This document shows positions 18,311 to 26,415 of a stretch of 64,000 nucleotides of DNA, piece after piece (the stretch's first letter is position 1; each line of letters starts with the position of its first letter). Under the pieces are notes generated by a model. The model ran no database searches, was not told the origin of the DNA, and saw only the letters and a program-made list of their open reading frames with translations. Origin of the DNA: Patescibacteria group bacterium (GTDB taxonomy: Bacteria > Patescibacteria > Microgenomatia > UBA12405); NCBI GenBank assembly GCA_023380755.1, contig JAMCSD010000008.1, positions 1 through 64,000 of the forward strand. The letters run 5' to 3'. The translations under genes and the position numbers were made by a program.

Positions 18311-19837
18311 ATGTACACGACAGCTTCCAAGCTTTATGACTTTTTACAGTGTGAGCATAAAGTGTGGCGGGATGTGTATGGTCCACAAGCGGAAAAAGAC
18401 CCTGAGACAAATCCCTTTGTTCAACTTTTATGGGATAAAGGTGTGTCGCGCGAAAAGGAAGTAATTGAAAAGATAGGAGCTTTTGTAAATATAAAAGAAC
18501 TAGAACCTAGTAAACAGATTGGAGCAACTTTAGAAGCCATGAAGAACCAGGTTCCTTTAATCTATCAAGGTGTGATCCAATATGGTGATTTACGAGGGAT
18601 TCCTGACTTATTACGCTTGAATTCTGACGGTACCTATATACCGATTGATATTAAAAGCGGTATGGGCTATGAGGGAGTCGACGATATGGGAGGAGAAAGT
18701 GAGCCTAAATATAAAAAACATTATGCAGCTCAATTATGTTTATATGTGGAAGTTTTAGAGCATTTAGGTTTTGCTCACAAACATGAAGCAATTATTTACG
18801 ATATTGCCAGTAATGAGGTTCTGTATGACTTAGACCAGCCAATAGGTCCCAGAACTCCTCAAAGTTGGTGGCAATTTTACCAACAGTTAAAGCTAGAGGT
18901 CGGCCAGCTATTAGCAGATGAGCTTCAAAATACACCAGCTTATTCCGGAAAGTGTAAGTTGTGTCCCTGGTATAACAGTTGTAAAAAATGGTGTAAGGAA
19001 ACGCATGACTTAACCAATATATTTTATGTAGGCAGGACCGCCAGAGATACAATCTTGTCAGATTTAAATGTCAATAAACTTGAGGAGGTAGATTCAATTG
19101 ATATTGATGCGGTACTAGAGCAAAAGAAAAAAGATAAAAGCTTTTTAAAAAATATTGGTAAAGATACATTAGAAAAAATTAAGCAGAGAACCAGGGTTTT
19201 TAACCAAATCAAAACACCGCTTTTATACCAAGAGTTCAATTTCCCCAATACTTCCTATGAACTATATTTTGATATCGAGGATGATCCAACTCAAGCTTTG
19301 GTCTATCTTCATGGAGTTTACGAGCGGTCACCTCAAGGAGAGAGATACCTGTCGTTTGTAGCAAAAGCAAATACTCGGGAAGCGGAAAAGGTGGCTTGGA
19401 AAGAATTTGTTGATTACGTTCGCAGTTTACCAGAAAACGATTACACACTTTATTACTATTCTCCCCATGAGAAGACGACCTATCGGCATATGCGAACGCT
19501 GTTTCCGGATGTTATTTCCGAAGAGGAGTTGGAAAAGCTCTTTAGCAAAGAACGGGCAATTGATTTGTATATCGATGTGATTTTAAAACTGACTGACTGG
19601 CCGCTTTCGAGCTATTCATTAAAAGAAATTGCTCGTTATTTAAATTTCAGTTGGCGAGACAAAACGCCATCAGGAGCTTTATCAATACAATGGTATAACG
19701 AATATTTAGCCGACAAAGATCCGGTAAAATTACAGCGTATCTTGGATTACAATGAGGATGACTGCAAGGCAACAATGGTAATTAAGGATTTTTTGATAAA
19801 ACAAGCTGTGAGTCGTCTGTTACCTGTTACAATTTAG
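18311..19837 (+). CDS. TM0106-type RecB-like nuclease with RNase H-like domain
   Basis: About 508 residues. The N-terminal RecB-family nuclease region shows GIPDLLRL and IPIDIKSG (the D and DxK active-site pattern), KHYAAQLCLYVEVL, and a cysteine cluster CKLCPWYNSC that may hold an iron-sulfur or zinc site. The C-terminal half is an RNase H/DnaQ-like exonuclease domain: YFDIEDDPT, YSPHEKTTYRHM, and DYNEDDCKAT as the last acidic motif. The start is set at ATG 18311, six bases after TACAAT. Upstream in-frame codons lie in the divergent promoter. The role is probably DNA processing or defence; the substrate is unknown. Confidence 0.83.
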   Translation: MYTTASKLYDFLQCEHKVWRDVYGPQAEKDPETNPFVQLLWDKGVSREKEVIEKIGAFVNIKELEPSKQIGATLEAMKNQVPLIYQGVIQYGDLRGIPDLLRLNSDGTYIPIDIKSGMGYEGVDDMGGESEPKYKKHYAAQLCLYVEVLEHLGFAHKHEAIIYDIASNEVLYDLDQPIGPRTPQSWWQFYQQLKLEVGQLLADELQNTPAYSGKCKLCPWYNSCKKWCKETHDLTNIFYVGRTARDTILSDLNVNKLEEVDSIDIDAVLEQKKKDKSFLKNIGKDTLEKIKQRTRVFNQIKTPLLYQEFNFPNTSYELYFDIEDDPTQALVYLHGVYERSPQGERYLSFVAKANTREAEKVAWKEFVDYVRSLPENDYTLYYYSPHEKTTYRHMRTLFPDVISEEELEKLFSKERAIDLYIDVILKLTDWPLSSYSLKEIARYLNFSWRDKTPSGALSIQWYNEYLADKDPVKLQRILDYNEDDCKATMVIKDFLIKQAVSRLLPVTI

Positions 19838-19873
19838 TATTCTTTAGTATTTTTAATTTATCCTAAAGTAACA

Positions 19874-21130
19874 ATGAAAACAGTAAAAGTAACTATCCAA
19901 GATGAAAATACACTTTTGTTGCTAGAAGATGGTCAAAAAGGTGATGTTATCGACCTCAAATCGATTCATGAAACCGATATAGATAAGTCTTCAATTAATG
20001 AATTAATTAAATCAATTAAAAATGCTGAGTTTAAAGCTCAACTAGATTCGGCCAAGAAAGCCATAGAAGAGAAGAAAGAGCTTGAAGCTAAACTAAAAGA
20101 AAAAGATATTTATGACAGAGCAAAAGAGGCTCTCAATAAGAAAGAACAGGAAATTACAGTCCTAAATACAAAAATTGAGAACATTGCTAAACAGGTTGAA
20201 TCCGACACCAAGCTTAAAGCATTAGAAGAGAAAAAATCTATAGAAGACGAATATCAAAAAAAGCTAGCTGGGAAGGATGTTGAAATCCAAGATATAAAGC
20301 ACAAGAAGGAACTAAATGAACAGATATTGCAAGACAAGCTTAAAGCAAGTGAAACTGCTTTAGTATCTCTAAAAGAAATGCGATCAAAAATGAGCACTAA
20401 GATGATTGGTGAATCATTGGAGGTTCATTGCGAAAATGAATTCAATAAAATTCGACCGATTGCTTTTCCTAAAGCTCAATTTGGTAAGGATAATCAGGTA
20501 TCCTCTTCCGGATCAAAAGGAGATTATGTTTATAGAGAGTTTGACGATGATGGAAATGAAATTCTTTCCATTATGTTCGAAATGAAGAACGAAGATGGTG
20601 CTACGGCAACTAAGCATAAAAATAAAGATTTTTTCAGAGAATTGGACAAAGATCGTCGAGAAAAGAAATGCGAATTTGCAGTTCTTGTCAGCTTGCTGGA
20701 GAGAGACAATGAATACTATGATGACATAGTAACTGTATCTGATTATCCGAATATGTACGCAATTAGGCCACAACATTTTATTACCACCATTGGTTTCTTG
20801 CGCCAAGGTAGTCTAAAATCTCAAGAATTACGAAAGACTATTTTGGCTCTTAAAAATCAAAACATCGATGTCACTAACTTTGAGGCTAATATGACTGCTT
20901 TCAAAGAGGCGTTTTCAAGAAATTATAATTTAGCTGCTACACAATTTAGCACTGCCATAGAAGAAATTGATAAGACAATAGACCACCTAAATAAAGTCAA
21001 AGAAAACTTACTTAAATCAGATAACAACTTAAGACTGGCTAACAACAAGGCGTCGGAGTTAACAATAAAAAGGTTGACTGCTAATAGTCCAAGTGTTGCC
21101 ATGGCTTTCGAGGATAGTGCCAGGCAATAA
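19874..21130 (+). CDS. DUF2130 family protein, coiled coil plus nuclease-like domain
   Basis: 418 residues. Roughly residues 55-170 are a lysine/glutamate-rich coiled coil. The following domain matches DUF2130: SLEVHCENEFNKIRP, then SKGDYVYRE and LSIMFEMKNE, which reads as the D-ExK of a PD-(D/E)XK nuclease, then KDFFRELDKDR and VTVSDYPNMYAIRP. Family members are often encoded in accessory regions and have no settled function; nuclease activity is inferred. TAAAGT ends four bases before the ATG, so a leaderless mRNA is likely. It sits immediately after the RecB-like nuclease. Confidence 0.8.
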   Translation: MKTVKVTIQDENTLLLLEDGQKGDVIDLKSIHETDIDKSSINELIKSIKNAEFKAQLDSAKKAIEEKKELEAKLKEKDIYDRAKEALNKKEQEITVLNTKIENIAKQVESDTKLKALEEKKSIEDEYQKKLAGKDVEIQDIKHKKELNEQILQDKLKASETALVSLKEMRSKMSTKMIGESLEVHCENEFNKIRPIAFPKAQFGKDNQVSSSGSKGDYVYREFDDDGNEILSIMFEMKNEDGATATKHKNKDFFRELDKDRREKKCEFAVLVSLLERDNEYYDDIVTVSDYPNMYAIRPQHFITTIGFLRQGSLKSQELRKTILALKNQNIDVTNFEANMTAFKEAFSRNYNLAATQFSTAIEEIDKTIDHLNKVKENLLKSDNNLRLANNKASELTIKRLTANSPSVAMAFEDSARQ

Positions 21131-21138
21131 TTATTAAA

Positions 21139-21774
21139 TTACCCCATCAATATATCCACTTCTTCGGGTTTCACGCCTAATATCCCGTTTAATATCCTAA
21201 TAGTTACTTCTGTCGCCAAATCCACGTCGGTCAAGAAATTTGCACTTATCACGAGTGAATCATCTTTCGGTTCTCTTACCCCGCTACCCGGCCCTACCGA
21301 ATAATACAAACTAGTTTTAGTCCGGTTAGTTTCAGGAAAAAGCGCGTCTTTTGTCCTTTTAAAACCATAACTTTTTAAGAGATCAATAATTTCTTGTTTG
21401 TAAATTGCCAGTCCATTTTTTGGAAGCATTGGAAAATCCAAATATAAAATATTCTTTCGGGTCCAAAATTGAACAAAACGAGGATCTTCTTCATTAATTA
21501 AAAAAATTATATGATTACAACCATCCGTCGCTTGCCTGAGGCTGTAATTTATAAATTCTTTATAAGAATGCTTTGCTCTATAGCTAAATATCCTTTGGTA
21601 GATCACCTGAACAAGATCATAATGTTGAATCATCTGTAATCGAATTTTTCCGTCACTATATTTTATGGTTATATGTTTTCGATAAAAATCGCTCATTAAC
21701 CACGCCGCCCACAACTTGGGAAAATGTTTATCCACAAGATACCCCACATAATCAGTCAGACTCCAACCTTTCAC
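21139..21774 (-). CDS. Unassigned protein
   Basis: 211 residues, soluble, no recognised family. It has mixed alpha/beta sequence with a central LRQATDGCNHIIFLINEED segment and YFDFP-like strands. It begins with GTG 21774 because minus-strand TATACT ends six bases before it. It is transcribed leftward between two rightward genes, and its promoter abuts that of the FtsK-like gene (starts 32 bases apart), suggesting shared control. No active-site motif could be identified. Confidence 0.6.
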   Translation of the reverse strand: MKGWSLTDYVGYLVDKHFPKLWAAWLMSDFYRKHITIKYSDGKIRLQMIQHYDLVQVIYQRIFSYRAKHSYKEFINYSLRQATDGCNHIIFLINEEDPRFVQFWTRKNILYLDFPMLPKNGLAIYKQEIIDLLKSYGFKRTKDALFPETNRTKTSLYYSVGPGSGVREPKDDSLVISANFLTDVDLATEVTIRILNGILGVKPEEVDILMG

Positions 21775-21805
21775 TTACTCAGTATAACAGTGCTATTCTT
21801 AATTA

Positions 21806-22828
21806 ATGACATCCTATAACGTAAGTACAATTGACCAAGAAGGAAGAGATGTTTTATTTGATGAAGTGGTCAGGCTGGTAATAGAAACTGGCAAAGCCAG
21901 TGCTTCACTTATTCAAAGAAGATTAAATATTGGTTATGCCAGGTCAGCAAGATTACTTGACGAACTAGAACAAGCTGGAATTATCAGTCCCAGCAATGGC
22001 GCTGAGCCAAGAGAAATCTTAGTTCCTCATGGTAATAAGGATGATAGTAACTTTGTTATTCAAAACTTACCCCAACCAGTGATAAAAGAAATTCCAAAGT
22101 TAAAGTGGAAGAAGACTGTCGATGTCAACACTGACGGGATGATTTTGGAATTGGGTGTTGATGAAAAAGGGTCGGTAGTTAATTTGGATCTGAAAAAATA
22201 TGGAAATATTTTACTGGTCGGGTCGCAGTTTACAGCTTTGTCGCAGCTAGTGAACCAATTTATTACCAGAAAGGTTCAGGAGAAATCGCCGGATCAATTA
22301 AAGCTAATTTTAGTAGATGGCTTAGTTTTACAGCTGGAAATACCACAAGGAGCACCCCACTTGTTAACCCCCCTATTAAGAGACGGAGATAAAGTCAATT
22401 CGGCTTTAAAGTGGGTACTGTCTGAAATTAATAGACGGTCAAAAGAAGAAAACATGGCGGAAACAAATGCTGACATATTAGTGGTGATTCATGGCTTTAA
22501 TGAATTGGTATTTTTCCCCGACGGGGTTGAGGAAATGTTAGCAAGAATTATGAAAGTGGGCCGAGAATTAGGAATTTATGTACTATTGACGGTTGATTAT
22601 ATTGATTCGAGATTGAACAAAAGTATTATTGCCAACAACGCGGCTAGGATGGTTTTTCGTCCAACCACAAAGCAAATGGCTCGAAGGAGCGGTATCTTTG
22701 AATCAATTAAACTAGAGAAACCGAATGAAGCAATTTTGGAAACAATGTTTGAGGGGAAGAAGAAAATTACTGTAAAAGAAGTTGATACTAAAGAGATATT
22801 TTCAGCTATCTTTGAAAATGAAAAATAA
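21806..22828 (+). CDS. FtsK/SpoIIIE-like pseudo-ATPase with N-terminal winged helix
   Basis: 340 residues. Residues ~8-65 resemble the FtsK gamma winged-helix domain (VRLVIETGKASASLIQRRLN, ARSARLLDELEQAGII). The rest aligns with the FtsK motor: GNILLVGSQ at the Walker A strand, LILVDGLVLQLEIPQGAPHL, LLTPLLRDGDKVNSALKWV, and AARMVFRP. Catalytic residues are lost: the Walker A region reads GSQFTALS where active motors have GTTGSGKS, and Walker B reads VVIHGFNEL where they have VVIVDEFADL. It cannot be a normal DNA pump. The domain order is also inverted, with gamma first. It may bind host segregation sites or poison FtsK hexamers (inference). Confidence 0.75.
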   Translation: MTSYNVSTIDQEGRDVLFDEVVRLVIETGKASASLIQRRLNIGYARSARLLDELEQAGIISPSNGAEPREILVPHGNKDDSNFVIQNLPQPVIKEIPKLKWKKTVDVNTDGMILELGVDEKGSVVNLDLKKYGNILLVGSQFTALSQLVNQFITRKVQEKSPDQLKLILVDGLVLQLEIPQGAPHLLTPLLRDGDKVNSALKWVLSEINRRSKEENMAETNADILVVIHGFNELVFFPDGVEEMLARIMKVGRELGIYVLLTVDYIDSRLNKSIIANNAARMVFRPTTKQMARRSGIFESIKLEKPNEAILETMFEGKKKITVKEVDTKEIFSAIFENEK

Positions 22829-23414
22829 TCCGGTACCATCTGAAACTGATACGACGCCACCAAAAGACTATCCTCAGACGTTCGATGAACTGTACAAGCT
22901 ATGTACCAATGTTCTCATCAACGGGAATGAAGAACAGGTGGCGAAAATGTGGAAGACAATCAACAGGACTGACGGCATTTGGAATTGGATTCGAGTAAAA
23001 ATAATAACTGATTGTTACGAACAGGCGGATGCTAAAGGTAAGGAAGAATTCAGTCTAATTGCTATGGAAAAACACTTAAAGTCAGGTAATGCTGTCCAGC
23101 TTAAAGAAGAGTTTGTCGACAGTGAAACGGGGATTAGGTATAGGCAATATAAATTCAGGGGTGGCCGACCCTATAGAATCCCTATTGCTACCGAAGGTAT
23201 GGATAAGCACGCATACCATACTGCTATGAATAAAAAGTTTATAGGTGACTGCATAGAGCAGGTTAGCGGTGGCGAAGACAAAGTTACAATAATTCCTTTA
23301 GACAACGAAGAAAAGGTTAAAGCTTATAATGATGGCATATTTTATGAAAAATATTTCTGGAATAAAGAAGGAAAAACTGCACCCAAAAGAAGAGCAATCA
23401 AAAGAAAAAGTTAA
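22818..23414 (+). CDS. Unassigned protein coupled to the FtsK-like gene
   Basis: About 198 residues starting at ATG 22818, overlapping the FtsK-like stop by 11 bases, so the pair is probably translated together. It is hydrophilic, with a lysine-rich C-terminus (KTAPKRRAIKRKS) that may touch DNA or RNA. A central segment, EEFVDSETGIRYRQYKFRGG, is followed by RPYRIPIA. No known family was recognised. Coupling suggests it is a partner of the dead FtsK-like protein. Confidence 0.6.
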   Translation: MKNNPVPSETDTTPPKDYPQTFDELYKLCTNVLINGNEEQVAKMWKTINRTDGIWNWIRVKIITDCYEQADAKGKEEFSLIAMEKHLKSGNAVQLKEEFVDSETGIRYRQYKFRGGRPYRIPIATEGMDKHAYHTAMNKKFIGDCIEQVSGGEDKVTIIPLDNEEKVKAYNDGIFYEKYFWNKEGKTAPKRRAIKRKS

Positions 23415-23496
23415 AATTGATCTATTTGCCGATCAACTAGCTAGATTGTTTATTGAACAGGCGCTTTGGATGAGAAAGAATAAACCTAAGAAGTGA
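23344..23496 (+). CDS. Small 50-residue protein overlapping the previous gene
   Basis: An ATG at 23344, in another frame inside the end of the previous gene, opens a 50-codon frame. The product ends with a plausible helical segment, KIDLFADQLARLFIEQALWM, and a basic tail. Its stop abuts the stop of the opposite gene exactly (23496/23497). The amphipathic helix and codon content look protein-like. No function can be given. Confidence 0.5.
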   Translation: MKNISGIKKEKLHPKEEQSKEKVKIDLFADQLARLFIEQALWMRKNKPKK

Positions 23497-23790
23497 TTAT
23501 TTCTTTAATTCGTCCACTTCTTTAATCACCATTCTGGCAAAAATCCGCATCATATCGGCTAAAGTCTCAGCTTGCTTAACTGTTGCGTTTGGATCTGTCT
23601 TTTGAAGACTTTTTAGGGCAGAATCGACTACTTTTTTTCTATTTTTCTCAACCAGGGCAAAACGAAAGGTGTCAACTGATATGCCTCTATATTTTTCTAC
23701 CAATTCTTTGTAATTAGTTGAGGCAGCCATGTCTTTCCAAAAGACGGTATCCGCCAAGTCTTTTAAATTGACTTTTTTAGATTTATTCAT
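23497..23790 (-). CDS. Small helical protein, unassigned
   Basis: 97 residues, almost wholly helical and lysine-rich. It has no recognised domain. Minus-strand TATAAT ends seven bases before the ATG, so a leaderless mRNA is likely. It is divergent from the 76-residue DUF4258-like gene, with about 60 bases between starts, an arrangement that would fit a toxin/antitoxin or regulatory pair, although neither partner shows a diagnostic motif. Confidence 0.6.
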   Translation of the reverse strand: MNKSKKVNLKDLADTVFWKDMAASTNYKELVEKYRGISVDTFRFALVEKNRKKVVDSALKSLQKTDPNATVKQAETLADMMRIFARMVIKEVDELKK

Positions 23791-23851
23791 GACAGATATT
23801 ATATATCTTTCGGCATGAATTGGAAATTTCCTTATGTTATAGTACGCCTAT

Positions 23852-24082
23852 ATGTCTACTTTATACTTCCCTCCATCGACTTTGGATAAAATGGCCCAGA
23901 AAGGAATTACCGAGGCGGATATCTATGATGTCTTTAATAAGGGCGAACACGGAGTAACACCAGATGCGAAGGTAGTAGTAAGAAAATATAATGGTTACGA
24001 AATTGGCTGTTTTTACGGTCCGACAAATAAGGTAAGCTTTGATTATATTGTGATTGCTACTTGGAAAAGAGACCGTCGCTAA
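23852..24082 (+). CDS. DUF4258/RelE-like small protein (element copy)
   Basis: 76 residues. The pattern LDKMAQKGITEADIYDVFNK, then VVVRKYNGYEIGCFY and a closing YIVIATWKRDR, resembles DUF4258-like proteins of the RelE/ParE-type fold. Toxin activity is possible but not proven. A close paralogue is encoded in the chromosome at 45047-45277 with the same length and the shared stretch RKYNGYEIG. TATAGT ends eight bases before the ATG. It converges with the next minus-strand gene with a single base between stops. Confidence 0.65.
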   Translation: MSTLYFPPSTLDKMAQKGITEADIYDVFNKGEHGVTPDAKVVVRKYNGYEIGCFYGPTNKVSFDYIVIATWKRDRR

Positions 24083-24083
24083 G

Positions 24084-24446
24084 TTATTGAGTCGCTTTTT
24101 TGATTAAAGCTTTTACCTTAACAATGACTTTCACCACTTCTTCATGGTCCATCATTGAGACATGACCATATTTTGAATTTTGCTCAAGCCAGTCGTACAT
24201 CTTTTTGCGCTCTTCCTTAATCTTATAATTCCAAACTTTTTTCAAAAGACGATGCAAGGCGCTTCGGGCATGGCGGGTTTTTTCATCTGCAGGAAAACCT
24301 AAAGGAATCCCCTGAGCATCAGCGCTGTGATTGGTTTTACATTGAGGATAATTGAGGCAGCGATAATAGAATCCAAATCGTCCTTTTTCTAAGCCCATCG
24401 GCGAGTGACAAACCGGACAAATGACTAAATTTTTTTGCTTCCTCAT
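24084..24446 (-). CDS. Zinc-finger protein (DUF3268/topoisomerase-finger-like)
   Basis: 120 residues. The N-terminus is a zinc finger of the topoisomerase C-terminal type: CPVCHSPM, GRFGFYYRC, YPQC. It continues with LGFPADEKTRHARSALHRLL, a helix pattern of DUF3268 proteins found on plasmids and phages. It probably binds DNA; a role in replication or host takeover is speculative. Confidence 0.75.
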   Translation of the reverse strand: MRKQKNLVICPVCHSPMGLEKGRFGFYYRCLNYPQCKTNHSADAQGIPLGFPADEKTRHARSALHRLLKKVWNYKIKEERKKMYDWLEQNSKYGHVSMMDHEEVVKVIVKVKALIKKATQ

Positions 24447-24517
24447 TTTTAGCCTACTAATCTTAACCTTGATATATTACCTAATTATAGGTGTATTATA
24501 GTACAAAACCTATAACT

Positions 24518-26113
24518 ATGGATAAAATACTCTACAATAAAAGCACAGTGGAGACGACTAACCAGGAAATTGTAAGAAAAATGGTCATTGAAAGGGATAA
24601 CCGGAAGTGTGTTGAATGTGGAAGCACTGAGGAATTAAACGTACATCATGTTTTGCCGGAAAAATATGGCGGGAAATACGTTCCCGATAACTTAATTACT
24701 TTGTGTCGAACCTGCCATTCAAGTAAGCATATTGAATATCAAACTGGTCTATTTGCCACCACTGTCTATAAAGTAGCTAATCTTTTCCGAAGCATGCTTA
24801 AGCTTCCTCTGCTACGGGACTACAGTTACATCCTTTTTCTTTTGACTTCCCAAAAAACATTCCGGACCAAACAAAAAGAAATTATTGATGAGGTGATGAA
24901 AGGGAGAGATGTCCTAGCAGTCATGCCAACCGGATCAGGAAAATCCATCTGCTTTCAAATTCCGGGGATATTATTGGAAAATCAAACTTTAGTCATCACC
25001 CCTCTGAAAGCGTTAATGAAAGATCAAGTGGAAAGCTTATGGCAAAAAAGAATTCCGGCTACTTTCATTAATAGCGATTTAGATAAATCGGAAAAAGAGC
25101 GGCGCCTCAACTTTATTTCTCAAAAATTGTTCCGTTTTATCTATGTGGCGCCGGAACAATTTTTTGATAAAGATTCAGACTACCAACTTAAGTTAAAACA
25201 TGCCCTGCTTGAAAATAAATATGATTTATTAGTGATTGATGAGGCCCATTGTGTTGATAAATGGGGAAGAAGTTTTCGTCCGTCCTATGCCTTACTGAAT
25301 AATTTACGTACAGCAATCGGAAACCCACGAACCATCGCTTTAACAGCTTCAGCCTCCAAGCGGGCTCAAAAAACTATAGTAGACTCTCTTGGTTTAAAGA
25401 AGCCATCGGTTTATGTAACTGGATTTTTCCGCCCAGAAATTACTTTAGAGACGAAATTCTTTAGCGGCGGCAAAGAGGCCGTCATTGAGGAAAAAATAAA
25501 ACATATCACTCAGATAATTGGGCAAAATCCTGATCAAAAGATAATTATTTTCGTTCCGACGATCAAAATTGGCAACTTGCTTTGGAAAGGATTAGTTAAA
25601 AATGACGTTAATACCGAGTTTTTTTCCAGTAAATCTCATATAGAAGATAAAATCAGAATGCAGGATGAGTATAAAGGAGTAATTAAATCTAAGCTGAAAG
25701 TGCTCATTTGCACATCGGCCTTTGGTATGGGGGTTAATATTCGCGACATTCGGATAGCAATTCACTGGAATTTAACTGAAAACATTGAAGATTACTATCA
25801 ACAAATGGGGCGGATTGGTCGCGACGGCTTAAAATCTCGCGCCATCTTGTTGTATGCTCCCGATGACGAAAGATTGATCCGGTACATTACGAATAAGGCC
25901 CTCGAGAATAATCCTAAAAAACTATCAATACAAGAAAAAAATACAATCAGAAAAATTGAGGAGCAAGAACTTCAAACCATACTGCAATACATTAGGACTA
26001 ATAATAAGTGGAGATTTATCTTAGATTATTTCGGTGAATATCTTGTCGTGAGTTGGATAAAAAGATTACTGAACAGTCGAATCTTCCGATTCTTCTTGAA
26101 TAAGACAAGCTAG
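24518..26113 (+). CDS. HNH nuclease-RecQ-type helicase fusion
   Basis: About 531 residues. Residues ~10-75 are an HNH domain: RKCVECGS, NVHHVLP, CRTCHSSKH. The remainder is a RecQ-family SF2 motor: VMPTGSGKSICFQIPG (motif I), LVIDEAHC (DEAH-type motif II), ALTASASKRA (III), ICTSAFGMGVN (V), QQMGRIGRDG (VI). The RQC and HRDC domains of housekeeping RecQ are absent. Joining a nuclease to a RecQ motor suggests a DNA-cutting system that tracks along duplex or structured DNA, consistent with defence or inter-element competition (inference). Start chosen at ATG 24518, as the upstream codons add only a short unlikely extension. Confidence 0.83.
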   Translation: MDKILYNKSTVETTNQEIVRKMVIERDNRKCVECGSTEELNVHHVLPEKYGGKYVPDNLITLCRTCHSSKHIEYQTGLFATTVYKVANLFRSMLKLPLLRDYSYILFLLTSQKTFRTKQKEIIDEVMKGRDVLAVMPTGSGKSICFQIPGILLENQTLVITPLKALMKDQVESLWQKRIPATFINSDLDKSEKERRLNFISQKLFRFIYVAPEQFFDKDSDYQLKLKHALLENKYDLLVIDEAHCVDKWGRSFRPSYALLNNLRTAIGNPRTIALTASASKRAQKTIVDSLGLKKPSVYVTGFFRPEITLETKFFSGGKEAVIEEKIKHITQIIGQNPDQKIIIFVPTIKIGNLLWKGLVKNDVNTEFFSSKSHIEDKIRMQDEYKGVIKSKLKVLICTSAFGMGVNIRDIRIAIHWNLTENIEDYYQQMGRIGRDGLKSRAILLYAPDDERLIRYITNKALENNPKKLSIQEKNTIRKIEEQELQTILQYIRTNNKWRFILDYFGEYLVVSWIKRLLNSRIFRFFLNKTS

Positions 26114-26130
26114 GGAATTTACTGCGATGG

Positions 26131-26145
26131 TATACTATCTCTATA
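26131..26145 (+). promoter_or_regulatory. Promoter and operator-like site of the XRE regulator
   Basis: TATACT (26131-26136) ends eight bases before the ATG at 26145, so the mRNA is leaderless. The overlapping sequence ACTATCTCTATA (26134-26145) is identical to one in the recombinase promoter on the other side of the element (minus strand, 4712-4723). Its placement on the -10 box suggests self-repression by the XRE protein. Confidence 0.6.
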
Positions 26146-26351
26146 TGGGTACCAGTGAGCAAATAGGTAGAAAGGTTAAAGAAATTCGTGAAAAAGCGAA
26201 TCTCACCCAAGCACAGGTAGCTGATAAGGCAGGTATTCATGTCAATTACTTCGCCCGTTTGGAACGAGGAGAAGTCAACCCTTCGGCTGATATTTTGGAA
26301 AAAATCGCTAAAGCGCTTAAAGTCGCCTCGTCAGATATATTACCCTTCTAG
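26145..26351 (+). CDS. XRE-family (Cro/CI-type) transcription regulator
   Basis: 68 residues consisting of one helix-turn-helix domain: IGRKVKEIREKANLTQAQVA, DKAGIHVNYFARLERGEVNP, ILEKIAKALKV. This is the single-domain XRE layout used by immunity-type repressors. Its own promoter carries a 12-base motif shared with the recombinase promoter, so it is the best candidate for the switch that keeps the element quiet. It could also control the adjoining membrane-nuclease genes. Confidence 0.88.
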   Translation: MGTSEQIGRKVKEIREKANLTQAQVADKAGIHVNYFARLERGEVNPSADILEKIAKALKVASSDILPF

Positions 26352-26415
26352 ATAAGTACGCTTGTTTAAGTTTGGATAGTTGCTATTTTTCTCAGAAAAT
26401 GTGTCAATTATAGTA

